A DNA stretch of 64,000 nucleotides from Luteibacter sp. UNCMF331Sha3.1 (lineage in GTDB: Bacteria > Pseudomonadota > Gammaproteobacteria > Xanthomonadales > Rhodanobacteraceae). Positions 26,341-35,011 of the stretch are shown here, piece by piece (positions within the stretch are counted from its first letter, which is position 1; each line of letters opens with the position of its first letter). The stretch spans positions 1,545,107 to 1,609,106 of the forward strand of contig NZ_FOBU01000002.1 in the NCBI RefSeq assembly GCF_900109915.1, read 5' to 3'. A model generated the notes under the pieces. It was not told where the DNA came from. It ran no database searches and was given only the letters and a program-made list of their open reading frames with translations. A program made the translations under genes and the position numbers.

Positions 26341-26715
26341 ATGTCCACGCCCCACCTCGACGACGCCTTCCTCGCGAGCCAGAAGCAGCGCCTGCTCACG
26401 CTGCGGCAGCAGCTCATCGCCGCAGGGGATGCCGCGGGCGCCGACGAGCAACTGCTGCAGTCTGCCGCCGGCGGCGAGCCACAGGACGCCGGTGACGATG
26501 GCGAACGCTTCGCACAGCAGGAGAACGACGAGGCGCTGCTGGCCCACGACGAAGCCCGGCTCGCTGCCGTGGACCGCGCGCTGGAGAAGATCGACGAAGG
26601 CACCTACGGTTTCTCCGACCTGAGCAGGGAGCCCATCCCCCGCGCACGCCTCGAGGCCGTGCCTGAGACCACATTCACGGTGGAAGAAGCCGCCGACCGC
26701 GAGCCGCGTCGATAG
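26341..26715 (+). CDS. DksA/TraR-like protein lacking zinc-finger cysteines
   Basis: This 124-residue protein has a helical N-terminal coiled coil ([18 protein letters not shown]) and the DksA-family C-terminal pattern [40 protein letters not shown]. All four zinc-finger cysteines are replaced ([13 protein letters not shown] where DksA has G-x-C-x-x-C-G-x-x-I; the second pair is also absent). Cys-poor DksA paralogues exist that act on RNA polymerase without zinc, but this one has lost every ligand. It may bind in the RNA polymerase secondary channel or be a structural relative with another role. Confidence 0.8.
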   Translation: MSTPHLDDAFLASQKQRLLTLRQQLIAAGDAAGADEQLLQSAAGGEPQDAGDDGERFAQQENDEALLAHDEARLAAVDRALEKIDEGTYGFSDLSREPIPRARLEAVPETTFTVEEAADREPRR

Positions 26716-26816
26716 GCGACGACGTCACCATCGTGTCAGCAAAAAGACCGCACGGATGTCCTAGCGCGCGCCCGCACGGTTCTCTTCCAATGGGCGCGCC
26801 CATCAAGGAGATACCC

Positions 26817-27803
26817 GTGACCGATTCCCATGAACTCGCACCCGATGCCGGACGCCGCCATTTCGTCGTGAGCGCCGGCGCCGCCGCGACCGCCACCCTC
26901 GTCGGTGCCGGCGCGATGGCCGCCGCCTCGCAGGCGAGTGCCGCCCCCGCTACCACTTCCTCGAAAAAGAAGGACAGCTCCATGTCGTTCATCACCACCA
27001 AAGACGGCACCCAGATTTTCTACAAGGACTGGGGCACCGGTCAGCCCATCGTGTTCCACCACGGCTGGCCCCTGAGCGCGGACGACTGGGACGCCCAGAT
27101 GATGTTCTTCCTCGCCAACGGCTTCCGCGTGATCGCGCATGACCGCCGTGGCCACGGCCGCTCGACGCAGACCGACCATGGCAACGACATGGACACGTAT
27201 GCCGCCGACGTCGCCGAACTCACCGCCCATCTCGACCTGAAGAATGCCGTGCACATCGGCCACTCGACGGGTGGTGGCGAAGTGGCTCGCTACGTCGCGC
27301 GCCACGGCAAGGGTCGCGTCGCGAAGGCCGTGCTCGTCAGCGCCGTGCCGCCGATCATGCTGAAGACCCCGGCCAATCCGGGCGGCCTCGACATGTCGGT
27401 ATTCGACGGTTTCCGCAAGGATCTCGCCGCCAACCGCGCCGAGTTCTACAAGGCCGTGCCGATTCCGTTCTACGGCTTCAACCGTCCGGGCGTGAAGACG
27501 CTCGAGGGCGTCGTCGGCAACTGGTGGCGCCAGGGCATGATCGGTGGCATCAAGGCTCACTACGATTGCATCAAGGCGTTCTCGGAAACCGACTTCACGG
27601 AAGACCTGAAGGCGATCACGGTCCCGACGCTCGTCATGCACGGCACCGACGACCAGATCGTGCCGTACAAGGACGCCGCCCTCCTCTCGTCGAAGCTCAT
27701 CCCGGGCGCCGAACTGAAGCTTTACGACGGCTACCCGCACGGCATGCTCACGGTCCACGCCGACCAGCTGAACCAGGATCTCCTGGCCTTCATCAAGAAA
27801 TAA
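26817..27803 (+). CDS. Tat-exported alpha/beta hydrolase (non-haem chloroperoxidase/arylesterase-like)
   Basis: This 328-residue protein has a Tat-type leader ([21 protein letters not shown] to about residue 45) fused to a complete chloroperoxidase-like hydrolase that begins [17 protein letters not shown]. The oxyanion [12 protein letters not shown], the nucleophile elbow GHSTGGGE, the acid in HGTDDQIVP and the His in YPHGML are all present. Such enzymes hydrolyse aryl esters and can form peracids. The GTG at 26817 with AAGGAGA upstream is chosen. Most relatives I know are cytoplasmic, so the exported form is notable. A strong intrinsic terminator follows. Confidence 0.88.
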   Translation: MTDSHELAPDAGRRHFVVSAGAAATATLVGAGAMAAASQASAAPATTSSKKKDSSMSFITTKDGTQIFYKDWGTGQPIVFHHGWPLSADDWDAQMMFFLANGFRVIAHDRRGHGRSTQTDHGNDMDTYAADVAELTAHLDLKNAVHIGHSTGGGEVARYVARHGKGRVAKAVLVSAVPPIMLKTPANPGGLDMSVFDGFRKDLAANRAEFYKAVPIPFYGFNRPGVKTLEGVVGNWWRQGMIGGIKAHYDCIKAFSETDFTEDLKAITVPTLVMHGTDDQIVPYKDAALLSSKLIPGAELKLYDGYPHGMLTVHADQLNQDLLAFIKK

Positions 27804-27829
27804 GAATCAGAAAAGCGTGACACCCTTTG

Positions 27830-27859
27830 AAGCCGCTCCCCCGGGGAGCGGCTTTTTTT
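27830..27859. terminator. Strong intrinsic terminator
   Basis: An 11-bp perfect stem (AGCCGCTCCCC / GGGGAGCGGCT) is followed by seven T residues at 27853-27859. It ends the hydrolase transcript and lies between it and the convergent GH4 gene, whose stop is at 27876. Confidence 0.92.
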
Positions 27860-27875
27860 CTGGTGGAAGAATCAG

Positions 27876-29270
27876 TCAACCGACCGGTCCCGAGCAGACG
27901 CACTCGCCGTCTTCGTTCACATGCCCGAGCATCGCGTCGAGCAGATCGCCGGTCGGCGACCACTGGCCGATGGCGGGATGGATGAGCATCGCCTTGCGGG
28001 CGTCCAGCCGGTTGCCGTCGAGCACCGAGGCGATCGCCGCGCGTTCATACGCCTTGACCGAACGTACCAGGCCGTGGACCGCGTCCGGTAAGGGAGCGAT
28101 CGGGCGCGGCACGATGGTGTCGAACGCGATGTCGGAAGCGATCTCCACGATGTCGTCGTCGGGCAGGTCGGGCAGCGCGCCGCCGTTGCGCGTGTTGACG
28201 ACGATGCGCGCGGGCTTCGCGCCGGTCAGCGCGCTCATCACATCGATGGCGATGCGGTGGTATCCCGTCGCCACGCGGAATGGATCGCCTTCGAGGCTCA
28301 CGCCCTGATCGAACGCCGAGCCGCCTTCGGCCTCCAGTTTCATGTACGAACCGGACCGCTGATTGAGATAGGCCGCGTAGATGTCCACTGCCGCGTCGCC
28401 CTCGCCCGCATCGAGCCGCGAGCGAAGGGTCGCCAGCAGATCGTCGTTGAGCCGCTGGATTTCCGCACCGCGGCTGCCGCCCTGCCTGCGCTGATTCACC
28501 AGCGCGCGCCGGCGTTCGTAGTAGAAGAACAGATACTCGGTGGGAATCAGTCGCAGCGTGCGGATCATCGCCACGTCGAACAATGGCGCGAGGTAAAGCT
28601 GGCGAAGCATGGCCTCGCTGTCGAGCAAACGGTCGAATACGTCTTCGCCACGCACCCGCACGCCCCGTACCCAGCCGAGGTGGTTCAGGCCCACGTAGTC
28701 GCATTCGACCTCGTGCGCGGGCTCCCCCAGCGCGCGAGCGATGTTGTGGAACAGTTCCGTGGGCGTGTCGCAGATGCCGACGATGCGCGCCTTGCTGTGG
28801 TCGCTCACCGCCTGCGTGACGAGGCCGGCCGGGTTGGTGAAGTTCACCAGCCAGGCGTCGGGGCTGAGGCGTTCGACGAGCTTCGCCTGTTCGATCGCGA
28901 CGGGTACGGTGCGCAGGGCCATGGCGACGCCAGCGGGACCCGTCGTCTCCTGGCCGGGATACCCGTGCTCGATGGCGACGCGTTCGTCCGCCGCGCGACC
29001 GGCGATGCCGCCGATGCGGATGCTGTTGAGCACGAAGTCCGCACCTTCGATGCAATCCTCGATCGACGTCGCACCGCGCAGCCTGAGCGCGCCGCCGAAC
29101 CGCGATACCACGGCGCGCCCCAGGTCGACCATGATGCCGAGGCGAGCGGGATCCGGGTCGTACAGCACCATTTCCGCGGCGCCCAGCGCTTCGGCGGCCT
29201 CGTTGACACCGAATACCACCAGAGGCGACCGCACACCGCCGCCTCCGACCAATGCGATCTTACGATCCAT
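27876..29270 (-). CDS. Glycoside hydrolase family 4 (NAD-dependent 6-phospho-beta-glucosidase-like)
   Basis: This 464-residue protein has the GH4 NAD site IALVGGGGVRSP, the substrate block NSIRIGGIAGRAADERV, GYPGQETTG (106-111), the metal-ligand Cys167 in GICDTPTE and His197 in GLNHLGW, and the LIPTEYLFFYY block (Tyr246) typical of the 6-phospho-beta-glucosidase branch. GH4 enzymes cleave glycosides by NAD-dependent oxidation and elimination and usually need a 6-phosphorylated substrate. The ATG at 29270 overlaps the kinase stop. A GTG at 29282 with AAGGA upstream is an alternative. It is the last gene of the receptor-permease-kinase operon. Confidence 0.9.
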   Translation of the reverse strand: MDRKIALVGGGGVRSPLVVFGVNEAAEALGAAEMVLYDPDPARLGIMVDLGRAVVSRFGGALRLRGATSIEDCIEGADFVLNSIRIGGIAGRAADERVAIEHGYPGQETTGPAGVAMALRTVPVAIEQAKLVERLSPDAWLVNFTNPAGLVTQAVSDHSKARIVGICDTPTELFHNIARALGEPAHEVECDYVGLNHLGWVRGVRVRGEDVFDRLLDSEAMLRQLYLAPLFDVAMIRTLRLIPTEYLFFYYERRRALVNQRRQGGSRGAEIQRLNDDLLATLRSRLDAGEGDAAVDIYAAYLNQRSGSYMKLEAEGGSAFDQGVSLEGDPFRVATGYHRIAIDVMSALTGAKPARIVVNTRNGGALPDLPDDDIVEIASDIAFDTIVPRPIAPLPDAVHGLVRSVKAYERAAIASVLDGNRLDARKAMLIHPAIGQWSPTGDLLDAMLGHVNEDGECVCSGPVG

Positions 29271-30189
29271 ACGTGCGCTCACGAAGAGTCCTTGACTGAG
29301 AAGAATGAGGTAAGGCCTGCAGGGCACCCGCCGCGGTGGTGCAGAGTGCGCCGCTGACGCAGGCGAACTGCACGCAGCGCTCGAGCGGCTCGCCGTCGAG
29401 CAGGGCGTCGATGAGGCCCGCGTCGAACGCGTCGCCGGCCCCGGTCGTATCGACGGCATCCACACGGGGCGCGGCGACGTGTCCCGCGACGCCGGCGTCG
29501 ACATACCAGGCGCCGTCGGCACCGAGCTTCAGCACGGAGCGCACCAGTCCCGTCGCGCGCGCCCAGGCGGCGTACGCGTCGGCGCCCGTGGTGCCGGCGA
29601 CGATCGCGGCTTCCGTCGCGTTCGGCAGGAACAGGTCGACTTCGCGACAGGTCGCGACGTTGGTCGGATCACGCAACCAGTCGGGGCTGAACCCGACGTC
29701 GATCGAGGTCGTGCAGCCGGCGTGGCGCAGCGGCGGAAGGATGCGCTGGGCGAGCTCGCGTCCCAGTGGCATCGCGAAATGGACATGTCGTGCGGCGCAC
29801 AGATCCGCGACGACCGCGGGGACGTCGAGCAGATCGGGGAGGCCGCGATTCGCACCGGCATACGTGAAAAACGAACGGTCGTCCGGCATCGACACGCTGA
29901 TCGTGATACCGGTACCGTCGGTACCCAACCGGATGCCGCCCATGCCCACGCCGAATTCGGCCAGGCGGCTCTCGAACCAGTCGAAGTCCGCGTCGCCGAT
30001 GAGTCCGACGAGACGGACGCGCCGCCCCAGGCGCGCGAGGCCGCACGCCGTGTTGACGCTGCCGCCGCCGAGCTCGCGCTTGTAACGCTCGGCGAACGCC
30101 TCCTCGCCCGGCGCCGGCCACGCGGGGAAACCGCTGAACACGTGGTCCGCGTAGATTTCGCCGACGACGGCGACGTCCCACGGTTTCAT
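29260..30189 (-). CDS. PfkB-family carbohydrate kinase
   Basis: This 309-residue kinase has the N-terminal GGGSVNTACG (41-50) substrate/lid motif and the C-terminal DTTGAGDAF anion hole, with catalytic Asp253. Family members phosphorylate ribose, fructose, 2-keto-3-deoxygluconate, nucleosides or fructosyl-amino acids at a primary hydroxyl. Its start overlaps the permease stop by 4 bases and its end overlaps the GH4 start by 11 bases, so the three act together. It probably phosphorylates the imported glycoside to make the GH4 substrate. The upstream extension of the frame lies over the permease gene and is shadow. Confidence 0.9.
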   Translation of the reverse strand: MKPWDVAVVGEIYADHVFSGFPAWPAPGEEAFAERYKRELGGGSVNTACGLARLGRRVRLVGLIGDADFDWFESRLAEFGVGMGGIRLGTDGTGITISVSMPDDRSFFTYAGANRGLPDLLDVPAVVADLCAARHVHFAMPLGRELAQRILPPLRHAGCTTSIDVGFSPDWLRDPTNVATCREVDLFLPNATEAAIVAGTTGADAYAAWARATGLVRSVLKLGADGAWYVDAGVAGHVAAPRVDAVDTTGAGDAFDAGLIDALLDGEPLERCVQFACVSGALCTTAAGALQALPHSSQSRTLRERTYGS

Positions 30190-31553
30190 GTGCGCTGGAA
30201 AGGCCACGTGCCGGTCCTCCGTGCTTGCCATAGAAAGATGAGGCTCCCGACGACGACGGCCAGCACCGCGACGAGCAGCGCGGTCCAGCCGGCGGTGGCG
30301 ACAAGGTACAGCCATCCGACCACGCTGACGACGATCGGTAGCGGATAGAGCGGCATCCGGAATGCATCGACCGCAGGGTGCCGACGGCGCAGCGCCACGA
30401 CGGCGAAACACTGGGCGATGTACTGGAAGAGGATCTGCACGACCATCAACGTCGCGATCAGGCGCTCCAGCGAGAGGAAGCAGGCCAGCGCGGACGTGAC
30501 GCCCACGAAGACGAGCGACACCGTGGGGAAGCCGCCACGCGGGTGGAGCCGTCCGAAGACACCGAAGAACTGACCGTCGCGCGCGGCGGCGAAGGGAACG
30601 CGCGAATACCCGAGAAGCACGACCAGCGCGGAACCCCAGCTCGCGAGGAGGATCAGGCTCACGGCCAGCGTGCTGCCGGCATGCCCGTGAATCGCCTGCA
30701 TGAAATCGGCGACCACGGCCTTCGACCTCGCCGCCTCTTCCCATGGCAAGACGCCGAGGATGCTGATGTTGAGACCCAGGTAGAGCACCGCGACCAGCGG
30801 AATGGAAAGCAGCACGGCGAGGGGGATGGTCCGTCGTGGTCGCCTGACTTCGCCACCGAGCATGCAGACGTTGTTGTAGCCACCGTAGTCGTAGACCGCG
30901 ATCAGGGCGACGGCGCCAAGGCCTAGCCAGAAGCCATGCGAGTCGTCGGAACGCGCATGCAGGAATCGCTGCGCCGTCGCCATGTCGAAATGCGCCATGC
31001 CGCTGACCACGATCCATGCGCACGCCGCCACCACCACCACGCTGACGAGCAGCGAGAGCTTCTGGATCTGCCCCACCCGCCGGTAGAGCACCGCCGTGTT
31101 GAACAGACACAGACCCGCGGCCAGCGCCACGCGCCCGGCATCTCCCAGCCCCGGAAGGAGGTAGCCCGCGTACTGGGAGAAACCCACCGCCGCCGACGCG
31201 ATGGACAGCGGCGCGGTGAGCAGCGTTTGCCAGAGGTAGAGAAACCCGAACAGACGGCCGGCCCGCTCGCGGCCATAGGCCTCGCGCAGGTAATGGTACG
31301 GCCCGCCCGATTCGGGAATCGTGGAACCGAGCTCGGCCCAGACCAGCCCGTCGCACAGGCAGAGCACGGCGCCGGCGACCCATCCCAGCAGCACGCCGGG
31401 GCCCGCCAGCGCCGACAAGGCGAGAGGAATCGTCACGAACGGACCGATACCGATCATGTTCAGCACGTTCGCCGACAGGCCGCCCCACAGGCCTATCGCG
31501 CGCGGCGGAAGGCCTTGCCCGCCCGCCGCGCCATCGGACGATTCGGCTCGCAT
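30186..31553 (-). CDS. APC-superfamily amino acid/amine permease
   Basis: This 455-residue protein has twelve hydrophobic helices. It starts IGLWGGLSANVLNMIGIGPFVTIP, the unwound TM1 G-x-G-x-G region of APC transporters, and contains the TM6 element IAVYDYGGYNNVCMLGGEVRRP. APC carriers move amino acids, polyamines or amino-acid conjugates. FrlA of E. coli, which imports fructoselysine-type sugar-amines, belongs to the same superfamily. It is flanked by the TonB receptor gene (2-base gap) and the PfkB kinase (4-base overlap), so it is the inner-membrane step of the pathway. Confidence 0.88.
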   Translation of the reverse strand: MRAESSDGAAGGQGLPPRAIGLWGGLSANVLNMIGIGPFVTIPLALSALAGPGVLLGWVAGAVLCLCDGLVWAELGSTIPESGGPYHYLREAYGRERAGRLFGFLYLWQTLLTAPLSIASAAVGFSQYAGYLLPGLGDAGRVALAAGLCLFNTAVLYRRVGQIQKLSLLVSVVVVAACAWIVVSGMAHFDMATAQRFLHARSDDSHGFWLGLGAVALIAVYDYGGYNNVCMLGGEVRRPRRTIPLAVLLSIPLVAVLYLGLNISILGVLPWEEAARSKAVVADFMQAIHGHAGSTLAVSLILLASWGSALVVLLGYSRVPFAAARDGQFFGVFGRLHPRGGFPTVSLVFVGVTSALACFLSLERLIATLMVVQILFQYIAQCFAVVALRRRHPAVDAFRMPLYPLPIVVSVVGWLYLVATAGWTALLVAVLAVVVGSLIFLWQARRTGTWPFQRT

Positions 31554-31555
31554 GC

Positions 31556-34357
31556 TCAGAACGCGTACTTCACGGTGACGAGCGTGGTCATGCCGGCATT
31601 CACGATGTCCGAGTTCGCGAGGCTGTTCCTGCCGATGTGCGACCAGTACGAGTATTGCCTCGTGAGATTGCTCACCTGCAGGTCCATCTGGAAACCGTTC
31701 TGGAACTGGTAGCCCGCGTGCAGGTCGACACGGCGGATCGGGCGGATCCACAGATCGTCCCACGGATCGTTCTGGTTGAGGAAATCGTAGGTCGACAGGT
31801 ACGAGCCCGTGTAGTGGTAGCTGAGGTTGAGCGAGAACCCCGCCTTCTCGTAGAACAGCTCCGCGTTCGCCATGCGCTGCGGCGCGGACTGGAGGCGCTC
31901 GTTACCGAAGCCTTCGCGCCCGAGGTCCACCTTCGAGTTCTGCCGTGTGGCGTTGACGCTGAAGCCCAGGCCGTCGAACGGTTCGGGCAGGTCCTGGAAC
32001 TTCTGCCGCCACGTCGCCTCGAGGCCATACACCTTGCCGTCGCCGCCGTTGGTCGGCGTCTTCGTGAGGATCGTGCCCTCCCCCGTCGTGTTCGGATTGG
32101 CCTGGCCGCCGCCGCTGTCGTAGATGTAGTCGCGCAGTTTCTTGTAGTACGTCGACAACGACACGTAGCCGCCGCGGTCGGTCGTCCATTCGGCGCCGAG
32201 GTCGACGTTGGTCGACTTGATGGGACTGAGATCGGGATTGCCGCGGGTGATCGTCGTCACGCCGTCCGACGTATTGATCTGCGAGCCGCCCCCGAGCTGG
32301 ACGAACGCCGGTCGCGTGTAGCTCTGCCAGATCGCGCCGCGCAACACCACGTTGCCGCCCGGCCGGTAGTTGACGAAAAGGCTGCCCAGCGGCTCGTTGT
32401 AGATCGTACGGTTGTTCTGGAACGCGCCGGGCAGCTCGTTGCCGTCCGCATCGGTCGGCGTGGTCCAGAACGTGTTGTGGATCGACGTGTGTTCGAAGCG
32501 CACGCCGGGAATGATCTCCACCGGCCCCTGGTTGATCGTCGCCATGGCGTAGGCTGCCGTGACGGCCTCGGTGCCCCGCATGGTGTCGCAATTGTAGTTG
32601 TTGAAATCCAGCGACCCGCAGGTGTCGAGATCCGAGGGCAGGAGGTGCTGCCGGATCAGCGCCGCCACGGCCGCGCGGCTGACGTCAGGCGTGCGCCAGT
32701 GGAACTTGTCGGGAAAGATCGACGCGTACTCGCCCTTGAAGATGCCGAGGTCGTTCAGCGTCGTCACGCCATCGTTGATCCCGCCGGTCGACCAGTCGCG
32801 GTTCGTGAACTCGCGCGAGCTGTCGCTGTACTTCATGCCGAACTTCACCGACGACACGGGGCCGTCCTCGAAGTCGTACCGGAGGTCCAGTTTCGCGCCG
32901 CCGCGTTTCTGGCCCGAGCGGATATGGGTCACTTCGCCATAATCGTTCGCCCACATCGCCCCGATGTCGTTCACCGAGCCGAGCAGCCCGGGTGTCAGCT
33001 GCGGGTACGGGAATCCGTTGCGCCCGTAGCGGAGCAGCGAGCTGCCACCGTAGGCGAAATTCGCCTGCGAGTACTTGTCTTCGCGCCCATCGATCTCTAC
33101 GTGCTCCGGCCGGTCGTTGTGGCCGAAGCTCCAGAACACGTTCGGTGAGATGGTCCAGCCGCCGGCCGTCTTGTCCGCGCCGAACTGGAAGGTGGCGAGG
33201 TCGGCACGCTCGGGGTTGGTTTCGAACCAGAAGCGGTTCGCGATGCGCCCGATGTTCGGCGCATACACGCCAGCGGTGCCCGTGGGCACATAGGTCACGT
33301 CGGAGGGAAGCAGCTGGTTGTACGTCGTGTTCTGCTCGGTCAGCGCGTACGCGTAGGTCATCCTCGCATACGCCTTAAGGGTCGGATCGACGTTCCAGTC
33401 GAACGAGAAGTTGCCACCATAGCGACGTTCGAATCCCGAGGCGATGCCGACGTTCGTGCCCAGGCTCGTGAGATTGCGCGCGGGGTCGTAGCCGGGCGCG
33501 TTGTCGCCTTCAGCGGTGGCATGCAGGAACGCCCACGATCCGTCGTTGGACGCGCTTTCCGCCGCGCCGATCTCGCTGTTGGCGATGTTCCGGTAGTCGT
33601 AATACCCACTGACGTAGACGCCGAACTGTTTCTCCGAACCGAACTTGCCCTGCACTTCCGCGGCGAGCCCGCCGCCGAGGCCGCTGTCACCGTAATCGCG
33701 CGCGCGACTCTCGCTACGCCCGCTCGCCGTGACGCTGCCGCTGAAATCCTTCTTGAAATCGAAGGCGCCCGGCGTGCGGAAATCGATGGTGCCGCCGATC
33801 GCATCGCCGTCCATGTCGGCCATGGACGTCTTGTTCAGCACGATGGTCTGCAAGCCCGACGGTGGCAGGAGGCTCAGCTGCACGCTGCGGCTGTACGGCA
33901 TGCCCTGCGCGACGCTCGACCCGTTGACGAGGTTGACGTTGTATTCCGACGGCAGGCCGCGTACCGACGTGAACATGCCCTCGCCGCGCGCGGCGCCGTC
34001 GATGCCGCCGAAATAGCCGGTGCCCGTCGTGGTGACGTTGACGCCGGACATCAGGCCGAGTGCTTCGGCCACGTTGTGCACGGCCGTGCGTTGAAGATCG
34101 CTCGCCGACAGGACCTCGACGGTGTTCACCGAATCCATGCGCATGGTCGTCGCGTCGTAGCGGTTCGCCACCACGCTCAGCGCCTTCATCTGCACGGCCT
34201 TTTCCGGTTTCGCCGGCGCGGCGCCCTCCTTCGGCGCCTCCGTCCCCGCGGCAGCCTGATCCTGCTGCTGCGCGATCGCCGGCATGGCGGCGGATCCGAG
34301 GATGGCGCAGAGCGCCACCACGAGCGATTTCCTGTTCGGACAATAAACGTTACGCAC
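31556..34357 (-). CDS. TonB-dependent outer-membrane receptor (operon head)
   Basis: This 933-residue protein has a signal peptide (RKSLVVALCAILGSAAMPAIAQ), a short linker, the plug domain (MDSVNTVEVLSASDLQRTAVHNVAEALGLMSGVNV ... FTSVRGLPSEYNVNLVNGSS ... SMADMDGDAIGGTIDFRT) and a 22-strand barrel ending LVTVKYAF with a C-terminal Phe. It imports a substrate across the outer membrane using TonB energy. The GTG at 34357 follows a purine-rich site and gives a normal leader; an upstream ATG at 34426 is possible. It heads the receptor-permease-kinase-GH4 operon, with the permease gene 2 bases behind, so it probably brings in that operon's substrate. Confidence 0.93.
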   Translation of the reverse strand: MRNVYCPNRKSLVVALCAILGSAAMPAIAQQQDQAAAGTEAPKEGAAPAKPEKAVQMKALSVVANRYDATTMRMDSVNTVEVLSASDLQRTAVHNVAEALGLMSGVNVTTTGTGYFGGIDGAARGEGMFTSVRGLPSEYNVNLVNGSSVAQGMPYSRSVQLSLLPPSGLQTIVLNKTSMADMDGDAIGGTIDFRTPGAFDFKKDFSGSVTASGRSESRARDYGDSGLGGGLAAEVQGKFGSEKQFGVYVSGYYDYRNIANSEIGAAESASNDGSWAFLHATAEGDNAPGYDPARNLTSLGTNVGIASGFERRYGGNFSFDWNVDPTLKAYARMTYAYALTEQNTTYNQLLPSDVTYVPTGTAGVYAPNIGRIANRFWFETNPERADLATFQFGADKTAGGWTISPNVFWSFGHNDRPEHVEIDGREDKYSQANFAYGGSSLLRYGRNGFPYPQLTPGLLGSVNDIGAMWANDYGEVTHIRSGQKRGGAKLDLRYDFEDGPVSSVKFGMKYSDSSREFTNRDWSTGGINDGVTTLNDLGIFKGEYASIFPDKFHWRTPDVSRAAVAALIRQHLLPSDLDTCGSLDFNNYNCDTMRGTEAVTAAYAMATINQGPVEIIPGVRFEHTSIHNTFWTTPTDADGNELPGAFQNNRTIYNEPLGSLFVNYRPGGNVVLRGAIWQSYTRPAFVQLGGGSQINTSDGVTTITRGNPDLSPIKSTNVDLGAEWTTDRGGYVSLSTYYKKLRDYIYDSGGGQANPNTTGEGTILTKTPTNGGDGKVYGLEATWRQKFQDLPEPFDGLGFSVNATRQNSKVDLGREGFGNERLQSAPQRMANAELFYEKAGFSLNLSYHYTGSYLSTYDFLNQNDPWDDLWIRPIRRVDLHAGYQFQNGFQMDLQVSNLTRQYSYWSHIGRNSLANSDIVNAGMTTLVTVKYAF

Positions 34358-35011
34358 GATGCACCCCACCCGCGAAAGTGTAAGAGTCGACGCGCGGCCC
34401 CTCGCCGCGCGAAGCGTCATGACCATCGGCGGGTTCGTAGCGACGTCCGCGCGCGAACGGCCGGGCGCGCGCAGTCATGCGGGCGCACGGAGGCCGTCCG
34501 TCGGAACGGAAGGAACGTGCCGATCAGTCGTTGTCGATCAGCGGTGGGTGACCGGAGGCGAGTAGCCGGCGACGCATTTGCCGCGCGAGCGCAACGCACT
34601 CAGCTTGGCGCGCGCCAGGATCGGATGGCCGTCGGCCATGACACACGGGAACGGGCGACCCGCAAGCACGCAGCCAGTATTCGCTTGGGTTGAATCGAGG
34701 CGACGCATCGAAGGCTGTCCCGTCATTCACTCGCGAGCTGCGCGACCGCGATGCCCCATGCATACGCGGCGTTTGGCGATGCCCTTTGAGAAGGTTCTCA
34801 TCGCCGACACAGGTATAGCGCACGGTAAAAATCACGTCAACGGCCGGATTTGCATGGGCGCGTTGATGTTGCGACGCGTCACGCGAGACTGAACGATGCG
34901 ACACATTCGTGCTGCGTCGCCAGATGACATCGTTGGCATCGCTCCACCATCCTCCGCGACCGCGGCGTTGGGGGGCGACCGCGATTCCTACCGAACGCAG
35001 GGAAAAAACGC
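34358..35011. promoter_or_regulatory. 654-bp divergent intergenic region between two TonB receptor genes
   Basis: No convincing gene lies here; a minus-strand open frame (34524-35111) has no ribosome-binding site or family resemblance and overlaps the second receptor. The region must carry both divergent promoters. It contains an inverted repeat TGAGAA-GG-TTCTCA at 34787-34800. No regulator gene is adjacent, so control must come from elsewhere. Confidence 0.6.
34787..34800. promoter_or_regulatory. Operator-like inverted repeat TGAGAA-N2-TTCTCA
   Basis: Perfect 6-bp arms around a 2-base centre, about 210 bases before the second receptor gene and 430 before the first. It is the clearest dyad of the shared control region. 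Regulator unknown. Confidence 0.4.
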
